This document shows positions 11,797-26,000 of a stretch of 64,000 bases of DNA, piece by piece (the stretch's first letter is position 1; every line of letters begins with the position of its first letter). A program made the position numbers and the translations under genes. Where the stretch lies: positions 28,671,501-28,735,500 of the forward strand of contig NC_079878.1 of assembly GCF_029227915.1 (NCBI RefSeq). The letters are read 5' to 3'. The notes below the pieces were generated by a model. The model was not told the DNA's origin. It ran no database searches and saw only the letters and a program-made list of their open reading frames with translations. Origin of the DNA: Hydractinia symbiolongicarpus (Eukaryota; Cnidaria; Hydrozoa; Anthoathecata; Hydractiniidae).

Positions 11797-12000
11797 AAAT
11801 GGCCTTCGTCACGATGGCTTACTGTTTCACGACCCTGCGTTAGCATGTCAAAGCTGCAAATAGCTTGTGATTGGTTATTAGCAAAACTGGAGTCTTATGA
11901 TTGGTGTACTACAAGCAAGCGAGCAGTCAAAACAAAGCCAATAAAATGGGATTCTGTCGTGACTCCAAAATAGAGCTGCGCTTACACTGTAAAAATCGGG
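11797..12000 (+). repeat. Dispersed repeat, copy 2
   Basis: Second member of the family described at 10,888-11,100, in the same orientation. It has extra sequence after CGTCACGATGGC and two GATTGGT words in the interior. A GTCACGA near its left end and GTCGTGAC near its right end form a short imperfect inverted pair, which could mark termini, but this is weak. Confidence 0.4.
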
Positions 12001-12554
12001 TTTTGGGGGAATTTTTGGAAAACTGCGTGCTATTTTAAACACACAAAATACAAGTAGCTATATCATTAATATAGACACGCACATAATACATAATGAAACA
12101 ATACACTTTGTAAAGAATTACAGCATTATTTCTACCATGTTCTCATATGCAATTATATTCTCATAATAGACTGCAATAATGTGACCTTGAAAACATGCAA
12201 CACAATCATCTACGCAATTAATACGGAATACCAGATCTTACGAGCGAACAATGAAAAAAAACTTCCTTTTGAAATTTTTTACGTTTATGTCTGACATTTT
12301 GTTGCATGACTTGAAAATGCAAATCAAACAATGTAATAAAGTATAAGAGAACAAAGTTGAGGTCATTGAACTTTTAGAATTTTTCTTTCTCGCTTTGTGT
12401 TACTTTATGCTAAACTTTTCGGACAAGTGACAACATTTTTTTAAGGTCCAACGAGTAATTTGCTGGATAGAAATTTTGCCCTGTAAAAATTTTGAGCGAC
12501 TAAAATATTGGCTGGCTAAGGCATCTTTATAGTTCTTTGCTTTGCCAAACAAAC
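12001..12554. other. Intergenic, nothing recognised
   Basis: AT-rich sequence with no recognisable coding motif or RNA gene on either strand. Confidence 0.4.
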
Positions 12555-12829
12555 GAGTATGTGCGTCTGTCCAAAATATGATAACCAGAGTATGTGCGAT
12601 CGTCCAAAATATGATAACCGAAATATGTGCGAACCTCCAACATATGATAAGGGGAATATGTGCGATCGTCCAAATTATGATAACCGAAATATGTGCGACC
12701 ATCCAAAATATGATAACCGAAATATGTGCGACCCTCCAACATATGATAAGGGGAATATGTGCGATTGTCTAAAATATGATAACCGGAGTATGTGCGACAG
12801 TCCAAAATATGATAACCGGAGCATTTACC
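12555..12829 (+). repeat. 33-bp minisatellite, about 8.3 units
   Basis: Eight full units start at 12,555, 12,588, 12,621, 12,654, 12,687, 12,720, 12,753 and 12,786, followed by a partial ninth. Each has the form RARTATGTGCGA, then a variable triplet, then TCCAAAATATGATAACC. Units 3 and 6 are a second type (CTCCAACATATGATAAGG), so the order A-A-B-A-A-B-A-A gives a 99-bp higher-order period. Because 33 is a multiple of three, several frames stay open on both strands, the longest being 12,559-12,957 plus with an 11-residue repeat (NMCDxPKYDNR). There is no independent sign that any is translated. Confidence 0.9.
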
Positions 12830-14096
12830 GCGAATGCCAACTTAAGGCCACTTATGAAATTATTTCACAAAAGAAAAAAATTCAAATCATAACCAAAAGT
12901 TTGATAACCAGCGTTTGTTTCTGCTGTCACGACCTCTTGAGTGTAATTAAAAATTAATGTATTTTTAATAATTTTCTTATCACCATGCTAAGACACTTTG
13001 AAAACATTACATTTTAAATTATGATAAAAAACTTCCGTTTTCCGAACTTTCTTAATGTAAAGAAGTGCTGCAATACACGATCATTTTAAAATCATTGGAT
13101 TTTCATTTTGTTAAAAAATTGTCATTTTTTAAACTATTTGTTAAAAAAAATTATTTACGCAATTTTTGTTTATCCACATACGTTAAATAGGTAGGTTAGT
13201 TCAACTAAGATTTAATCGAAAATGATCATCTTTCATGTATTCCATATTTTCATCATTCCATCTATCGTCCACACATGATCAATTTTATAATAATAACATC
13301 CCTCTTTTCGTTAGGTGTGACTTAAAGGCATATTTAGGGTGTTCAATTGAGAGTCGAAACTTCTGTAGTTGGTATATTTTCCCCAAAAATTGTTCACAGT
13401 TATTACAAAGATATACAAAACATTGCTCGCTTATTACTTAAAGATAAATGACAATATAAGGCTGAAATGTCATTGTAGACGAATCACAGGAAAAACATAC
13501 TTAAATTTTACGTTAACTTTCTTTGGTATATATCCTTTACAATTGTTGTTCTAACAAAGTATACCCGAAATCTAAAAATTAGCTTAGTTTTCAAAATTGC
13601 AAATATTAATTCTCGTGAAGAGGCAACAAAGCTGACGGAACATACTTTAGTTTAATTAGCTAGTTGTTAAGTTTTATACAGTACAGTATGATTCTTTAAA
13701 AAATCGACGTAAAAAATTTAAATTTCGCCGGACTCAATTTCGCCAATTACATAAATAATAAATATTGGAGTTCGCAAATAGCAATGTCGGGATTTTTAAG
13801 TTTTTGTGAAGTTCGCAAAAACTGAGATTTATTTCACACGAAAATTTGTATATTTTGGGTATTTCTATACTTTGATAATATGAGAAAGTGGTTTACAAGT
13901 AAACACTCGATAATGAAAGTATGACACTATTCCAAAGAATCAATTACTACCCAAAGGATTCTTTTTTTTTTTTCTAGCTACTTCAGTTCTATTTTTTTGT
14001 TTAACTTTTTTTAAAAAGCTGATAAAATAAAAAATGATATGCTCCTCATTGACGGTCTCACATAGAATGGTACACTTTGCGCAGAAAGCGAAAAAA
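12830..14096. other. AT-rich intergenic sequence up to the satellite edge
   Basis: Very AT-rich, with T and A runs (for example near 13,960). Short open stretches at 13,235-13,554 carry no recognised motif. It ends abruptly at the first satellite monomer. Confidence 0.45.
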
Positions 14097-17000
14097 ACGA
14101 TTTTTTTCCGATATTACTACGTTGTATCGCTTTTAACAGGGAAACGATTGACTGTGGGACTTAACTGAACTGAATCTGGACTGTGACCTTATAAATGTGA
14201 TAAATGAGCCAATTGGACTCCAAGGAATAACATTCTTCTTAATTCGACATGATTGCTGGAATTCAGCGATTACACTAGTCTCTGAGGTAGCGCGTTATTT
14301 CAAAATTTAGATAAATAAGTCATATGTTTACATACATACACACATTTCATTGACTTCTTGGCGGTATCAATCCGTTTCAGTTACAACGGTTGCGTCACAT
14401 ATTCGTACCAACATGTATTTAGCGATAGTATTCGGATATTACTTGGTTGCATCTCTTTTAACAGTGAAGCGTTTGACTGTGGGACTTATTTGAACTGATT
14501 TTGGACTTTGACCTTATAAATGTGATAAATGAGCCAGTTTGACTACAAGAAATAACATTCTTCTTATTTTGACATGATTGCTGGAACTCAGCGATTACAC
14601 TGGGCGCTGTGGTAGCGCTTTATTTAAAAATTTAGATAAATAAGTCATTTGTTACTGTGGGACCAATCCTAGCCGTTAGTTCGCGCTGAAGAAATAGAGA
14701 CAGTTTCAAAAACTACATTTCAATGACTTTCTAACGGTGTTAATCCGTTGGGTTACAGCGGTTGCGTCACATGTTCGTACCAACATGTACTTAGAAATTT
14801 TTTTTCCGATATTACTAAGTTGCATCGCTTTTAACAGTGAAACGATTGACTGTGGGATTTAAATGAACTGATTCTAGACTGTGACATTATAATTGTTAGA
14901 AATGAACCAATTGGACTCCAAGGAATAACATTCTTCTTAATTCAACATGATTGCTGGAATTCAGCGAGTACACTAGGCTCTGAAGTAGCGCTTTATTTGA
15001 AAATTTAGATAAATAAGTCTTTTTTTACTGTGGGATCAATCCTGGCCGTTAGCACACGCTAAAAAAATAGAGACATTCTCAAAAACTTCATTTCATTGAC
15101 TTCTTGGCGGTATCAATCGGTTTGAGTTGCAACGGTTGCGTCACATATTCGTACCAACATGTATTTAGTGATATTTTTCCGATAGTATTAAGTTATATCG
15201 CTTTTAACAGTGAAAGGATTGACTATGGGACTTAATTGAACTAACTTTGGACTGTGAACTTATAAGTGTGATAAGTGAGCCAACTGGACCCAAGAAGTAT
15301 TATTATTCTTAATTTGACATGATTGCCGGAACTCATTGATTACACCGGGTGCTGTGGTATCGCTTCATTTAAAAATTTAGATAAAAAAGTCATTTTTTAC
15401 TGTGGGACCAATCCTGGCCGTTAGCACGCACTTAAGAAATAGAGACATTCTGAAAAACTACATTCCACGGACTTTGTAACGGTATCAGTCCCTTTGAGTT
15501 ACAACGGTTGGGTCACATATTCGTACCAACATGTATTTAGCTATAGTATTCGTGTATTTTTAGGTTGCATCGCATATAACAGTGAAACATTTGACTGTTG
15601 GACTTAATTGAACTGATTTTGGACTTTGACCTTATAAACGTGATAAATGAGCCAGCTTGAATTCAAGAAATAACATTCTTCTTATTTTGACATGATTGCT
15701 GGAACTCAGATATTACACTGGGCGCTGTGGTAGGGCTTTATCAAAAAATAAGGATAAATAAGTACTTTTTTACTGTGGGACCAATCCTAGCCCTTAGTTC
15801 GCGCTGAAGAAATAGAGACAGTTTCAAAAACTACATTTCATTGACTTTCTAACGGTATTAGTTCGTTTGAGTTACACCGGTGGCGTCACATATTCGTACC
15901 AACATGTATTTAGTATTTTATTCCGATTTTACTAAGTTGTATCGCTTTTAACAGTGAAGCGATTGACAGTTGGACTTAATTGAACTGATTCTGGACTGTG
16001 ACCTTATAAATGCGATAAATGAGCCAATTTGACTCTAAGGAATAACATTCTTCTTAATTCGACATGATTGCTGGAATTCAGCGATTACACTAGGCTCTGA
16101 AGTAGCGCTTTATTTGAAAATTTAGATAAATAAGTCTTTTTTTACTGTGGGATCAATCCTGGCCATTGGCACACGCTAAAAAAATAGAGACATTCTCAAA
16201 AACTACATTTCATTGACTTCTTGGCGGTATCAATCGGTTTGAGTTACAACGGTTGCGTCACATATTCGTACCAACATGTATTTAGTGATATTTTTCCGAT
16301 AGTATTAAGTTATATCGCTTTTAACAGTGAAAGGATTGACTCTGGGACTTAATTGAAGTAACTTTGGACTGTGAACTTATAAATGTGATAAGTGAGCCAA
16401 CTGGACCCAAGAAATATTATTATTCTTAATTTGACATGATTGCCGGAACTCATTGATTACACCGGGTGCTGTGGTAGCGCTTCATTTAAAAATTTAAATA
16501 AAAAAGTCATTTTTTACTGTGGGACCAATCCTAGTCGTTATCGCGCGCTGAATAAATTGCAACAGTTTTAAAAACTACATTTCATTGACTTTCTAACGGT
16601 ATCAATCCGTTTGAGTTACAACGGTTGCGTCACATATTCGTACCAACATGTACTTAGAGATATTTTTCCGATATTACTAAGTTATATCGCTTTTAACAGT
16701 GAAACGATTGATTCTGGGACTTAATTGAACTAACTTTATACTGTGACCTTATAAATGTGATAAGTGAGCCAACTGGACCCCAAGAAATATCATTCTTCTT
16801 AATTTCACATGATTGCCGGAATTCAACGATTACACTGTGCGCTGTGGTAGCGCTTTATTTAAAAATTTAGATAAATTAGTCATTTTGTACTGTGGGAGCA
16901 ATCCTAGCTGTTATCGCGCGCTGAAGAAGTAGAGACAGCTTCAAAAACTACATTTCAATGACTTTCTAACGGTATTAGTCCGTTTGAGTTACAACGGTTA

Positions 17001-20000
17001 CGTCACATGTTCGTACCAACATGTAGATAGTGACTTTTTTCCGATGTTACTAAGTTGCATTGCTTTTAACAGTGAAACGATTGACTGTGGGACTTAATTG
17101 AACTGATCCTGGACTGTGACCTTATAAATGTGATAAATGAGCCAATTGGTCTCCGATGAATAACATTCTTCTTAATTTGACATGATTGCTGGAACTCAGC
17201 GATTACACTGGGCGCTGTGGTAGGGCTTTATCAAAAAATTAAGATAAATAAGTAATTTCTTACTGTGGGACCAATCCTAGCCGTTAGTTCGCGCTGAAGA
17301 AATAGAGACAGTTTCAAAAACTACATTTCATTGACTTCTTGCCGGTATCAGTTTGTTTGAGTTACAACGGTTGCGTCACATATTCGTACCAACATGTACT
17401 TAGAGATATTTTTCCGATATTACTAACTTATATCGCTTTTAACAGTGAAACGATTGACTGTGGAACTTAATTGAACTAACTGTGGACTGTGACCTTATGA
17501 ATGTGATAAGTGAGCCAACTGGACCTAAGAAATAACATTCTTCTTAATTTGACATGATTGCCGGAACTCAGCGATTACACTGGGCGCTGTGGTAGCGCTT
17601 CATTTAAAAATTTAAATAAAAAAGTCATTTTTTACTGTGGGACCAATCCTAGCCGTTATCGCGCGCTGAAGAAATAGCAACAGTTTCAAAAACTACATTC
17701 ATCGCGCGTTGAAGAAGTAGAGACAGCTTCAAAAACTACATTTCAATGACTTTCTAACGGTATCAGTCCGTCTGAGTTACAACGGTTACGTCACTTGTTC
17801 GTACCAACATGTAGATATTGACTTTTTTCCGATGTTACTAAGTTGTATCGCTTTTAACAGTGAAACGATTGACTCTGGGACTTAATTGAACTGATTCTGG
17901 ACTGTGACCTTATAAATGTGATAAATGAGCCAACAGGTTTCCGATGAATAACATTCTTCTTAATTTGACATGATTGCTGGAACTCAGCGATTACACTGGG
18001 CGCTGTGGTAGGGCTTTATCAAAAAATAAGGATAAATAAGTAATTTTTTACTGTGGGACCAATCCTAGCCCTTAGTTGGTGCTGAAGAAATAGAGACAGT
18101 TTCAAAAACTAAGATTCATTGACTTTCTAACGGTATCAGTTCGTTTGAGTTACAACGGTGGCGTCACATATTCGTACCAACATGTATTTAGTATTTTTTT
18201 CCGATTTTACTAAGTTGTATCGCTTTTAACAGTGAAGCGATTGACAGTTGGACTTAATTGAACTGATTCTGGACTGTGACCTTATAAATGCGATAAGTGA
18301 GCCAATTTGACTCCAAGGAATAACATTCTTCTTAATTCGACATGATTGCTGGAATTCTGAGAAAGCGCGTTATTTCAAAATTTAGATAAATAAGTCATAT
18401 GTTTACATATATACACACATTTCATTGACTTCTTGGCGGTATCAATCCGTTTCAGTTACAACGGTTTCGTCACATATTCGTACCAACATGTATTTAGCGA
18501 TAGTATTCGGATATTACTAGGTTGCATCTCTTTTAACAGTGAAGCGTTTGACTGTGGGACTTATTTGAACTGATTTTGGACTTTGACCTTATAAATGTGA
18601 TAAATGAGCCAGTTTGACTACAAGAAATAACATTCTTCTTAATTTGACATGATTTCTTGAACTCAGCAGTTACATTGGGCGCTGTGGCTGCGCTTTATTT
18701 AAAATGTAGATAAAAAAGTCTTTTTTGTACTGTGGGACCAATGCTAGCCGTTATCGCGCGCTGAAGAAATAGAGACAGTTTCAAAAACTACATTTCATTG
18801 AGTTTTTAACGGTGTCAATCCGTTTGAGTTACAACGGTTGTGTCACATATTCGTACCAACATGTACTTAGACATTTTTTTTCCGATATTATTAAGTTACA
18901 TCGCTTTTAACAGTGAAACGATTGACTGTGGGACTTAACAGAACTGAATCTGGACTGTGACCTTATAAATGTGATAAATGAGCCAATTGGACTCCTAGGA
19001 ATAACATTCTTCTTAATTCGACATGATTGCTGGAATTCAGCGATTACACTAGGCTCTGAGGTAGCGCGTTATTTCAAAATTTAGAAAACTAAGTCATTTT
19101 TTATTGTGGGAGCAAACCTAGCCGTTAGCGCATGCTGAAGAAGTGGAGACAGTTTCAAATACTACATTTCACGGACTTTCTAACGGTATCAGTCCCTTTG
19201 AGTTACAACGGTTGCGTCACATATTCGTACCAACATGTAATTAGCTATAGTATTCGGGTATTACTAGGTTGCATCGCATTTAACAGTGAAACATTTGACT
19301 GTGGGACTTAATTGAACTGATTTTGGACTTTGACCTTATAAACGTGATAAATGAGCCAGCTTGAATACAAGAAATAACATTCTTCTTAATTTGACATGAT
19401 TGCCGAAACTCAGCGATTACATGGGCGCTGTGGTAGTGCTTCATATATATATTAAGATAAAAAAGTCATTTTTTTCTGTGGGACCAATCCTAGCCGTTAG
19501 TTCGCGCTGAAGAAATAGAGACAGTTTCAGATACTACATTTCAATGACTTTCTAACGGTGTTAATCCGTTGGGTTACAACGGTTGCGTCACATGTTCGTA
19601 CCAACATGTACTTAGACATTTTTTTTCCGATATTATTAAGTTACATCGCTTTTAACATTGAAACAATTGACTGTGGGACTTAATTGAATTGATTTTGGAC
19701 TGTGACTTTATAAATGTGAAAGTGAGAAAATTGAACTTCAAGAAATAACATTCCTCTTAATTTTACATGATTGCCGAAACTCAGAGATTACACTGGGCGC
19801 TGTGGTAGTGCTTCATTTAAAATTAAAATAAAAAAAGTCATTTTTTACGGTGGGACCAAACCTAGCCGTTAGCGCGCGTTGAAGAAGTAGAGACAGCTTC
19901 AAAAACTACATTTCAATGACTTTCTAACGGTATCAGTCCTTTTGAGTTACAACGGTTACGTCACCCAACATGTTGATAGTGACTTTTTTCCGACGTTACT

Positions 20001-23000
20001 AAGTTGTATCGCTTTTAACAGTGAAACGATTGACTCTGGGACTTAATTGAACTGATTCTGGACTGTGACCTTATAAATGTGATAAATGAGCCAACTGGTC
20101 TCCGATGAATAACATTCTTCTTAATTTGACAGGATTGCTGGAACTCAGCGATTACACTTGGCGTTGTTGTAGGGCTTTATCAAAAAATAAGGATAAATAA
20201 GTAATTTTTTACTGTGGGACCAATCCTAGCCCTTAGTTCGCGCTGAAGAAATAGAGACAGTTTCAAAAACTACATTTCATTGACTTTCTAACGGTATCAG
20301 TTCGTTTGAGTTACAACGGTGGCGTCACATGTTCGTACCAACATGTACTTAGACATTTTTTTCCGATATTATTAAGTTGCATCGCTTTTAACAGTGAAAC
20401 GATTGACTATGGGATTTAAATGAACTGATTCTAGACTGTGACATTATAAATGTTAGAAATGAACCAATTGGACTCCAAGGAAGAGCATTCTTCTTAATTC
20501 GACATGATTGCTGGAATTCAGCGATTACACTGGGCTCTATGGTAGCGCTTCATTTAAAAATTTAAATAAATAAGTCATTTTTTACTGTGGAACCAATCCT
20601 AGCCGTTATCGCGAGCTGAAAAATTTGAGACAGTTTCGAAAGCTACACTTCAATGAATTTCTAACGGTATCAGTCCGTTTGAGTTACAACGCTTGGATCA
20701 CATATTCGTTCCCACATGTATGTAGGGATATTTTTCTGATATTATTAGGTTGTATCGCTTTTAACAGTGAAACGATTGACTGGGGGACTTAATTGAACTG
20801 ATTTTGGACTGTGACCTTGTAAATGTGATAAGTGAGACGATTGGAATCCAAAAATAACATTCTTCTTAATTTGACATGATTGCCGAAACTCAGCGATTAC
20901 ATGGGCGCTGTGGTAGTTCTTCATATATATATTAAGATAAAAAAGTCATTTTTTTCTGTGGGACCAATCCTAGCCGTTAGCGCGCGCTGAAGAAATAGAG
21001 ACAGATTCAGATACTACATTTCAATGACTTTCTAGCGGTATCAATCCGTCTGAGTTACAACGGTTACGTCACATATTCGTACCCACATGTATTTAGCGAT
21101 ATCTTTCCGCTATTACTAGGTTGCATCGCTCTTAACATTGAAACAATTGACTGTGGGACTTAATTGAATTGATTTTGGACTGTGACTTTATAAATGTGAA
21201 AGTGAGAAAATTGAACTTCAAGAAATAACATTCCTCTTAATTTTACATGATTGCCGAATCTCAGAGATTTTACTGGGCGCTGTGGTAGTGCTTCATTTAA
21301 AATTAAGATAAAAAAAGTCATTTTTTACGGTGGGACCAATCCTAGCCGTTAGCGCGCGTTGAAGAAGTAGAGACAGCTTCAAAAACTACATTTCAATGAC
21401 TTTCTAACGGTATCAGTCATTTTGAGTTACAACGGTTACGTCAAATGTTCGTACCAACATGTAGATAGTGACTTTTTTCCGACGTTACTAAGTTGTATCG
21501 CTTTTAACAGTGAAACGATTGACTCTGGGACTTAATTGAACTGATTCTGGACTGTGACCTTATAAATGTGATAAATGAGCCAACTGGTCTCCGATGAATA
21601 ACATTCTTCTTAATTTGACAGGATTGCTGGAACTCAGCGATTACACTTGGCGTTGTTGTAGGGCTTTATCAAAAAATAAGGATAAATAAGTAATTTTTTA
21701 CTGTGGGACCAATCCTAGCCCTTAGTTCGCGCTGAAGAAATAGAGACAGTTTCAAAAACTACATTTCATTGACTTTCTAACGGTATCAGTTCGTTTGAGT
21801 TACAACGGTGGCGTCACATATTCGTACCAACATGTATTTAGTATTTTTTTCCGATTTTACTAAATTATATCGCTTTTAACAGTGAAGCGATTGACAGTTG
21901 GACTTAATTGAACTGATTCTGGACTGTGACCTTATAAATGCGATAAATGAGCCAATTTGACTCCAAGGAATAACATTCTTCTTAATTCGACATGATTGCT
22001 GGAATTCAGCGATTACACTAGGCTCTGAGCTAGCGCGTTATTTCAAAATTTAGATAAATAAGTCATATGTTTACATACATACACACATTTCATTGACTTC
22101 TTGGCGGTATCAATCCGTTTCAGTTACAAAGGTTGCGTCACATATTCGTACCAACATGTATTTAGCGGTAGTATTCGGATATTACTAGGTTGCATCTCTT
22201 TTAACAGTGAAGCGTTTGACTGTGGGACTTAATTGAAATGATTTTGGACTTTGACCTTATAAAGGTGATAAATGAGCCAGTTTGACTACAAAAAATAACA
22301 TTCTTCTTAATTTGACATGATTTCTTGAACTCAGCAGTTACACTGGGCGCTGTGGCTGCGCTTTATTTAAAATGTAGATAAAAAAGTCTTTTTTGTACTG
22401 TGGGACCAATGCTAGCCGTTATCGCGCGCTGAAGAAATAGAGACAGTTTCAAAAACGCCTTTTCATTGACTTTCTAACTGTATCAGTCCGTTTCAATTAC
22501 AACCGTTCCGTCACATATTCGTACCATCATATACTTAACGATGTTTTTCCGATATTACCAGGTTGCATCGCTTTTAACAATAAAACGATTGACTGTGGGA
22601 CTTAATTGAACTGACTTTAGACTTTGACCTTATAAATGTGATTAATGAGCCAATTGAAATCCAAGAAATAACATTCTTCTTATTTTGACATGATTGCTGG
22701 AACTCAACGATTACACTGGGCGCTGTGGTAGCGCTTTATTTAAAAATTTAGATAAATCAGTCTCTTTTTCCTGTGGGACTAATCCTGGCCGCTAGCACGC
22801 GCTGTAGAAATATAGACATTCTCAAAAACTACATTTCATTGACTTTCTAGCAATATAAGTCCGTTTGAGGTACAACGGTTGCGACACATATTCGTCGCAA
22901 CATGTACTTAGCGATAGTATTCGGATATTACTAGATTGCATCGCTTTTAACAGTGAAACGTTTGACTGTGGGACTTAATTGAAATGATTTTGGACTTTGA

Positions 23001-26000
23001 CCTTATAAAGGTGATAAATCAGCCAGTTTGACTACAAGAAATAACATTCTTCTTAATTTGACATGATTGCTGAAACTCAGCGATTACAGTGGGCGCTGCG
23101 GTAGCGCTTTATTTAAAAATTAAGATAAATAAGTCATTTTTTACTGTAGGACCAATCCTAGCCGTTAGTTCGCGCTGAAGAAATAGAGACAGTTTCAAAA
23201 ACTACATTTCATTGAGTTTTTGACGGTGTCAATCCGTTTGAGTTACAACGGTTGCGTCACATATTCGTACCAACATGTAGTTACCGATTTTTTTCCGATA
23301 TTACTACGTTGTATCGCTTTTAACAGGGAAACGATTGACTGTGAGACTTAATTGAACTGATTCTGGACTGTGACCTTATAAATGCGATAAATGAGCCAAT
23401 TTGACTCCAAGGAATAACATTCTTCTTAATTCGACAATATTGCTGGAATTCAGCGATTACACTAGGCTCTGAGGTAGCGCGTTGTTTCAAAATTTAGATA
23501 AATAAGTCATATGTTTACATACATACACACATTTCATTGACTTCTTGGCGGTATCAATCCGTTTCAGTTACAACGGTTGCGTCAGATATTTGTACCAAGA
23601 TGTATTTAGCTATAGTATTCGGGTATTACTAGGTTGCATCGAATTTAACAGTGAAACGTTTGACTGTGGGACTTAATTGAACTGATTTTGGACTTTGAAC
23701 TTATAAATGTGATAAATGAGCCAGTTTGACTACAAGAAATAACATTCTTCTTAGTTTGACATGATTTCTTGAACTCAGCAGTTACACTGGGCGCTGTGGC
23801 TGCGCTTTATTTAAAATTTAGATAAAAAAGTCTTTTTTGTACTGTGGGACCAATGCTAGCCGTTATCGCGCGCTGAAGAAATAGAGACAGTTTCAAAAAC
23901 GCCTTTTCATTGACTTTCTAACTGTATCAGTCCGTTTTAATTACAACCGTTCCGTCACATATTCGTACCATCATATACTTAACGATGTTTTTCCGATATT
24001 ACCAGGTTGCATCGCTTTTAACAATAAAACGATTGACTGTGGGACTTAATTGAACTGACTTTAGACTTTGACCTTATAAATGTGATTAATGAGCCAATTG
24101 AAATCCAAGAAATAACATTCTTCTTATTTTGACATGATTGCTAGAACTCAACGATTACACTGGGCGCTGTGGTAGCGCTTTATTTTAAAAATTTAGATAA
24201 ATAAGTCTGTTTTTCCTGTGGGACTAATCCTGGCCGCTAGCACGCGCTGTAGAAATATAGACATTCTCAAAAACTACATTTCATTGACTTTCTAGCAATA
24301 TAAGTCCGTTTGAGGTACAACGGTAGCGACACATATTCGTAGCAACATGTTTTTAGCGATAGTATTCGGATATTACTAGATTGCATCGCTTTTAGCAGTG
24401 AAACGTTTGACTGTGGGACTTAATTGAAATGATTTTGGACTTTGACCTTATAAAGGTGATAAATCAGCCAGTTTGACTACAGGAAACAACATTCTTCTTA
24501 ATTTGACATGATTGCTGAAACTCAGCGATTACAGTGGGCGCTGCGGTAGCGCTTTATTTAAAAATTAAGATAAATAAGTCATTTTTTACTGTGGGACCAA
24601 TCCTAGCCGTTAGTTCGCGCTGAAGAAATAGAGACAGTTTCAAAAACTACATTTCATTAAGTTTTTAACGGTGTCAATCCGTTTGAGTTACAACGGTTGC
24701 GTCACATATTCGTACCAACATGTAGTTATCGATTTTTTTACGATATTACTACGTTGTATCGCTTTTAACAGAGAAACGATTGACTGTGGGACTTAATTGA
24801 ACTGATTCTGGACTGTGACCTTATAAATGCGATAAATGAGCCAATTTGACTCCAAGGAACAACATTCTTCTTAATTCGACATGATTGCTGGAATTCAGCG
24901 AGTACACTAGGCTCTGCAGTAGCATTTTATTTGAAAATTTAGATAAATAAGTCTTTTTTTACTGTGGGATCAATCCTGGCCGTTAGCACACGCTAAAAAA
25001 ATAGAGACATTCTCAAAAACTACATTTCATTGACTTCTTGGCGGTATCAATCGGTTTGAGTTACAACGGTTGCGTCACATATTCGTACCAACATGTATTT
25101 AGTGATATTTTTCCGATAGTATTAAGTTATATCGCTTTTAAAAGTGAAACGATTGACTCTGGGACTTAATTGATGTAACTTTGGACTGTGAACTTATAAA
25201 TGTGATAAGTGAGCCAACTGGACCCAAGAAGTATTATTCTTCTTAATTCGACATGATTGCTGGAATTCAACGATTACAATGGCGCTGTGGTAGCGCTTCA
25301 TAAAAAAATTTAGATAAATAAGTCATATTTACTGTGGGACCAATGCTGGCCGTTAAAACGCGCTGAGTAAGTAGGAACAGTTTCAAAAACTACATTTCAT
25401 TGACTTTCTAGTGGTATCAATCCGTTTGAGTTACAACGGTTGCGTCACAAATTCGTACCAACATGTATTTATCGATATTTTTACGCTATTACTAGGTTGC
25501 AGCGCTTTTAACAGTGAAATGATTGACTGTGGGACTTAATTGAACTGATTTTGGACTGTGACCTTATAAATGTGATAAGTGAGACAATTGGACTCCAAGA
25601 AATAACATTCTTCTTAATTTGACATGATTGCCGAAACTCAGCAATTACATGGGCGCTGTGGTAGTGCTTCATTTATATATTAAGATAAAAAAGTCATTTT
25701 TTTCTGTGGGACCAATCCTAGTTGTTAGCGCGCGTTGAAGAAATAGAGACAGTTTCAGATACTACATTTCAATGACTTTCTAGCGGTATCAATCCGTCTG
25801 ATTTAAAACGGTTACGTCACATATTCGTACCCACATGTATTTAGCGATATCTTTCCGCTATTACTAGGTTGCATCGCTCTTAACATTGAAACGATTGACT
25901 GTGGGACTTAATTGAATTGATTTTGGACTGTGACTTTATAAATGTGAAAGTGAGAAAATTGAACTTCAAGAAATAACATTCTTCTTAATTTCACATGATT

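Noticed and set aside
13235-13554. Two overlapping 61-68-residue plus-strand open stretches
   Set aside because: AT-rich sequence without recognisable motif, splice partners or codon bias.
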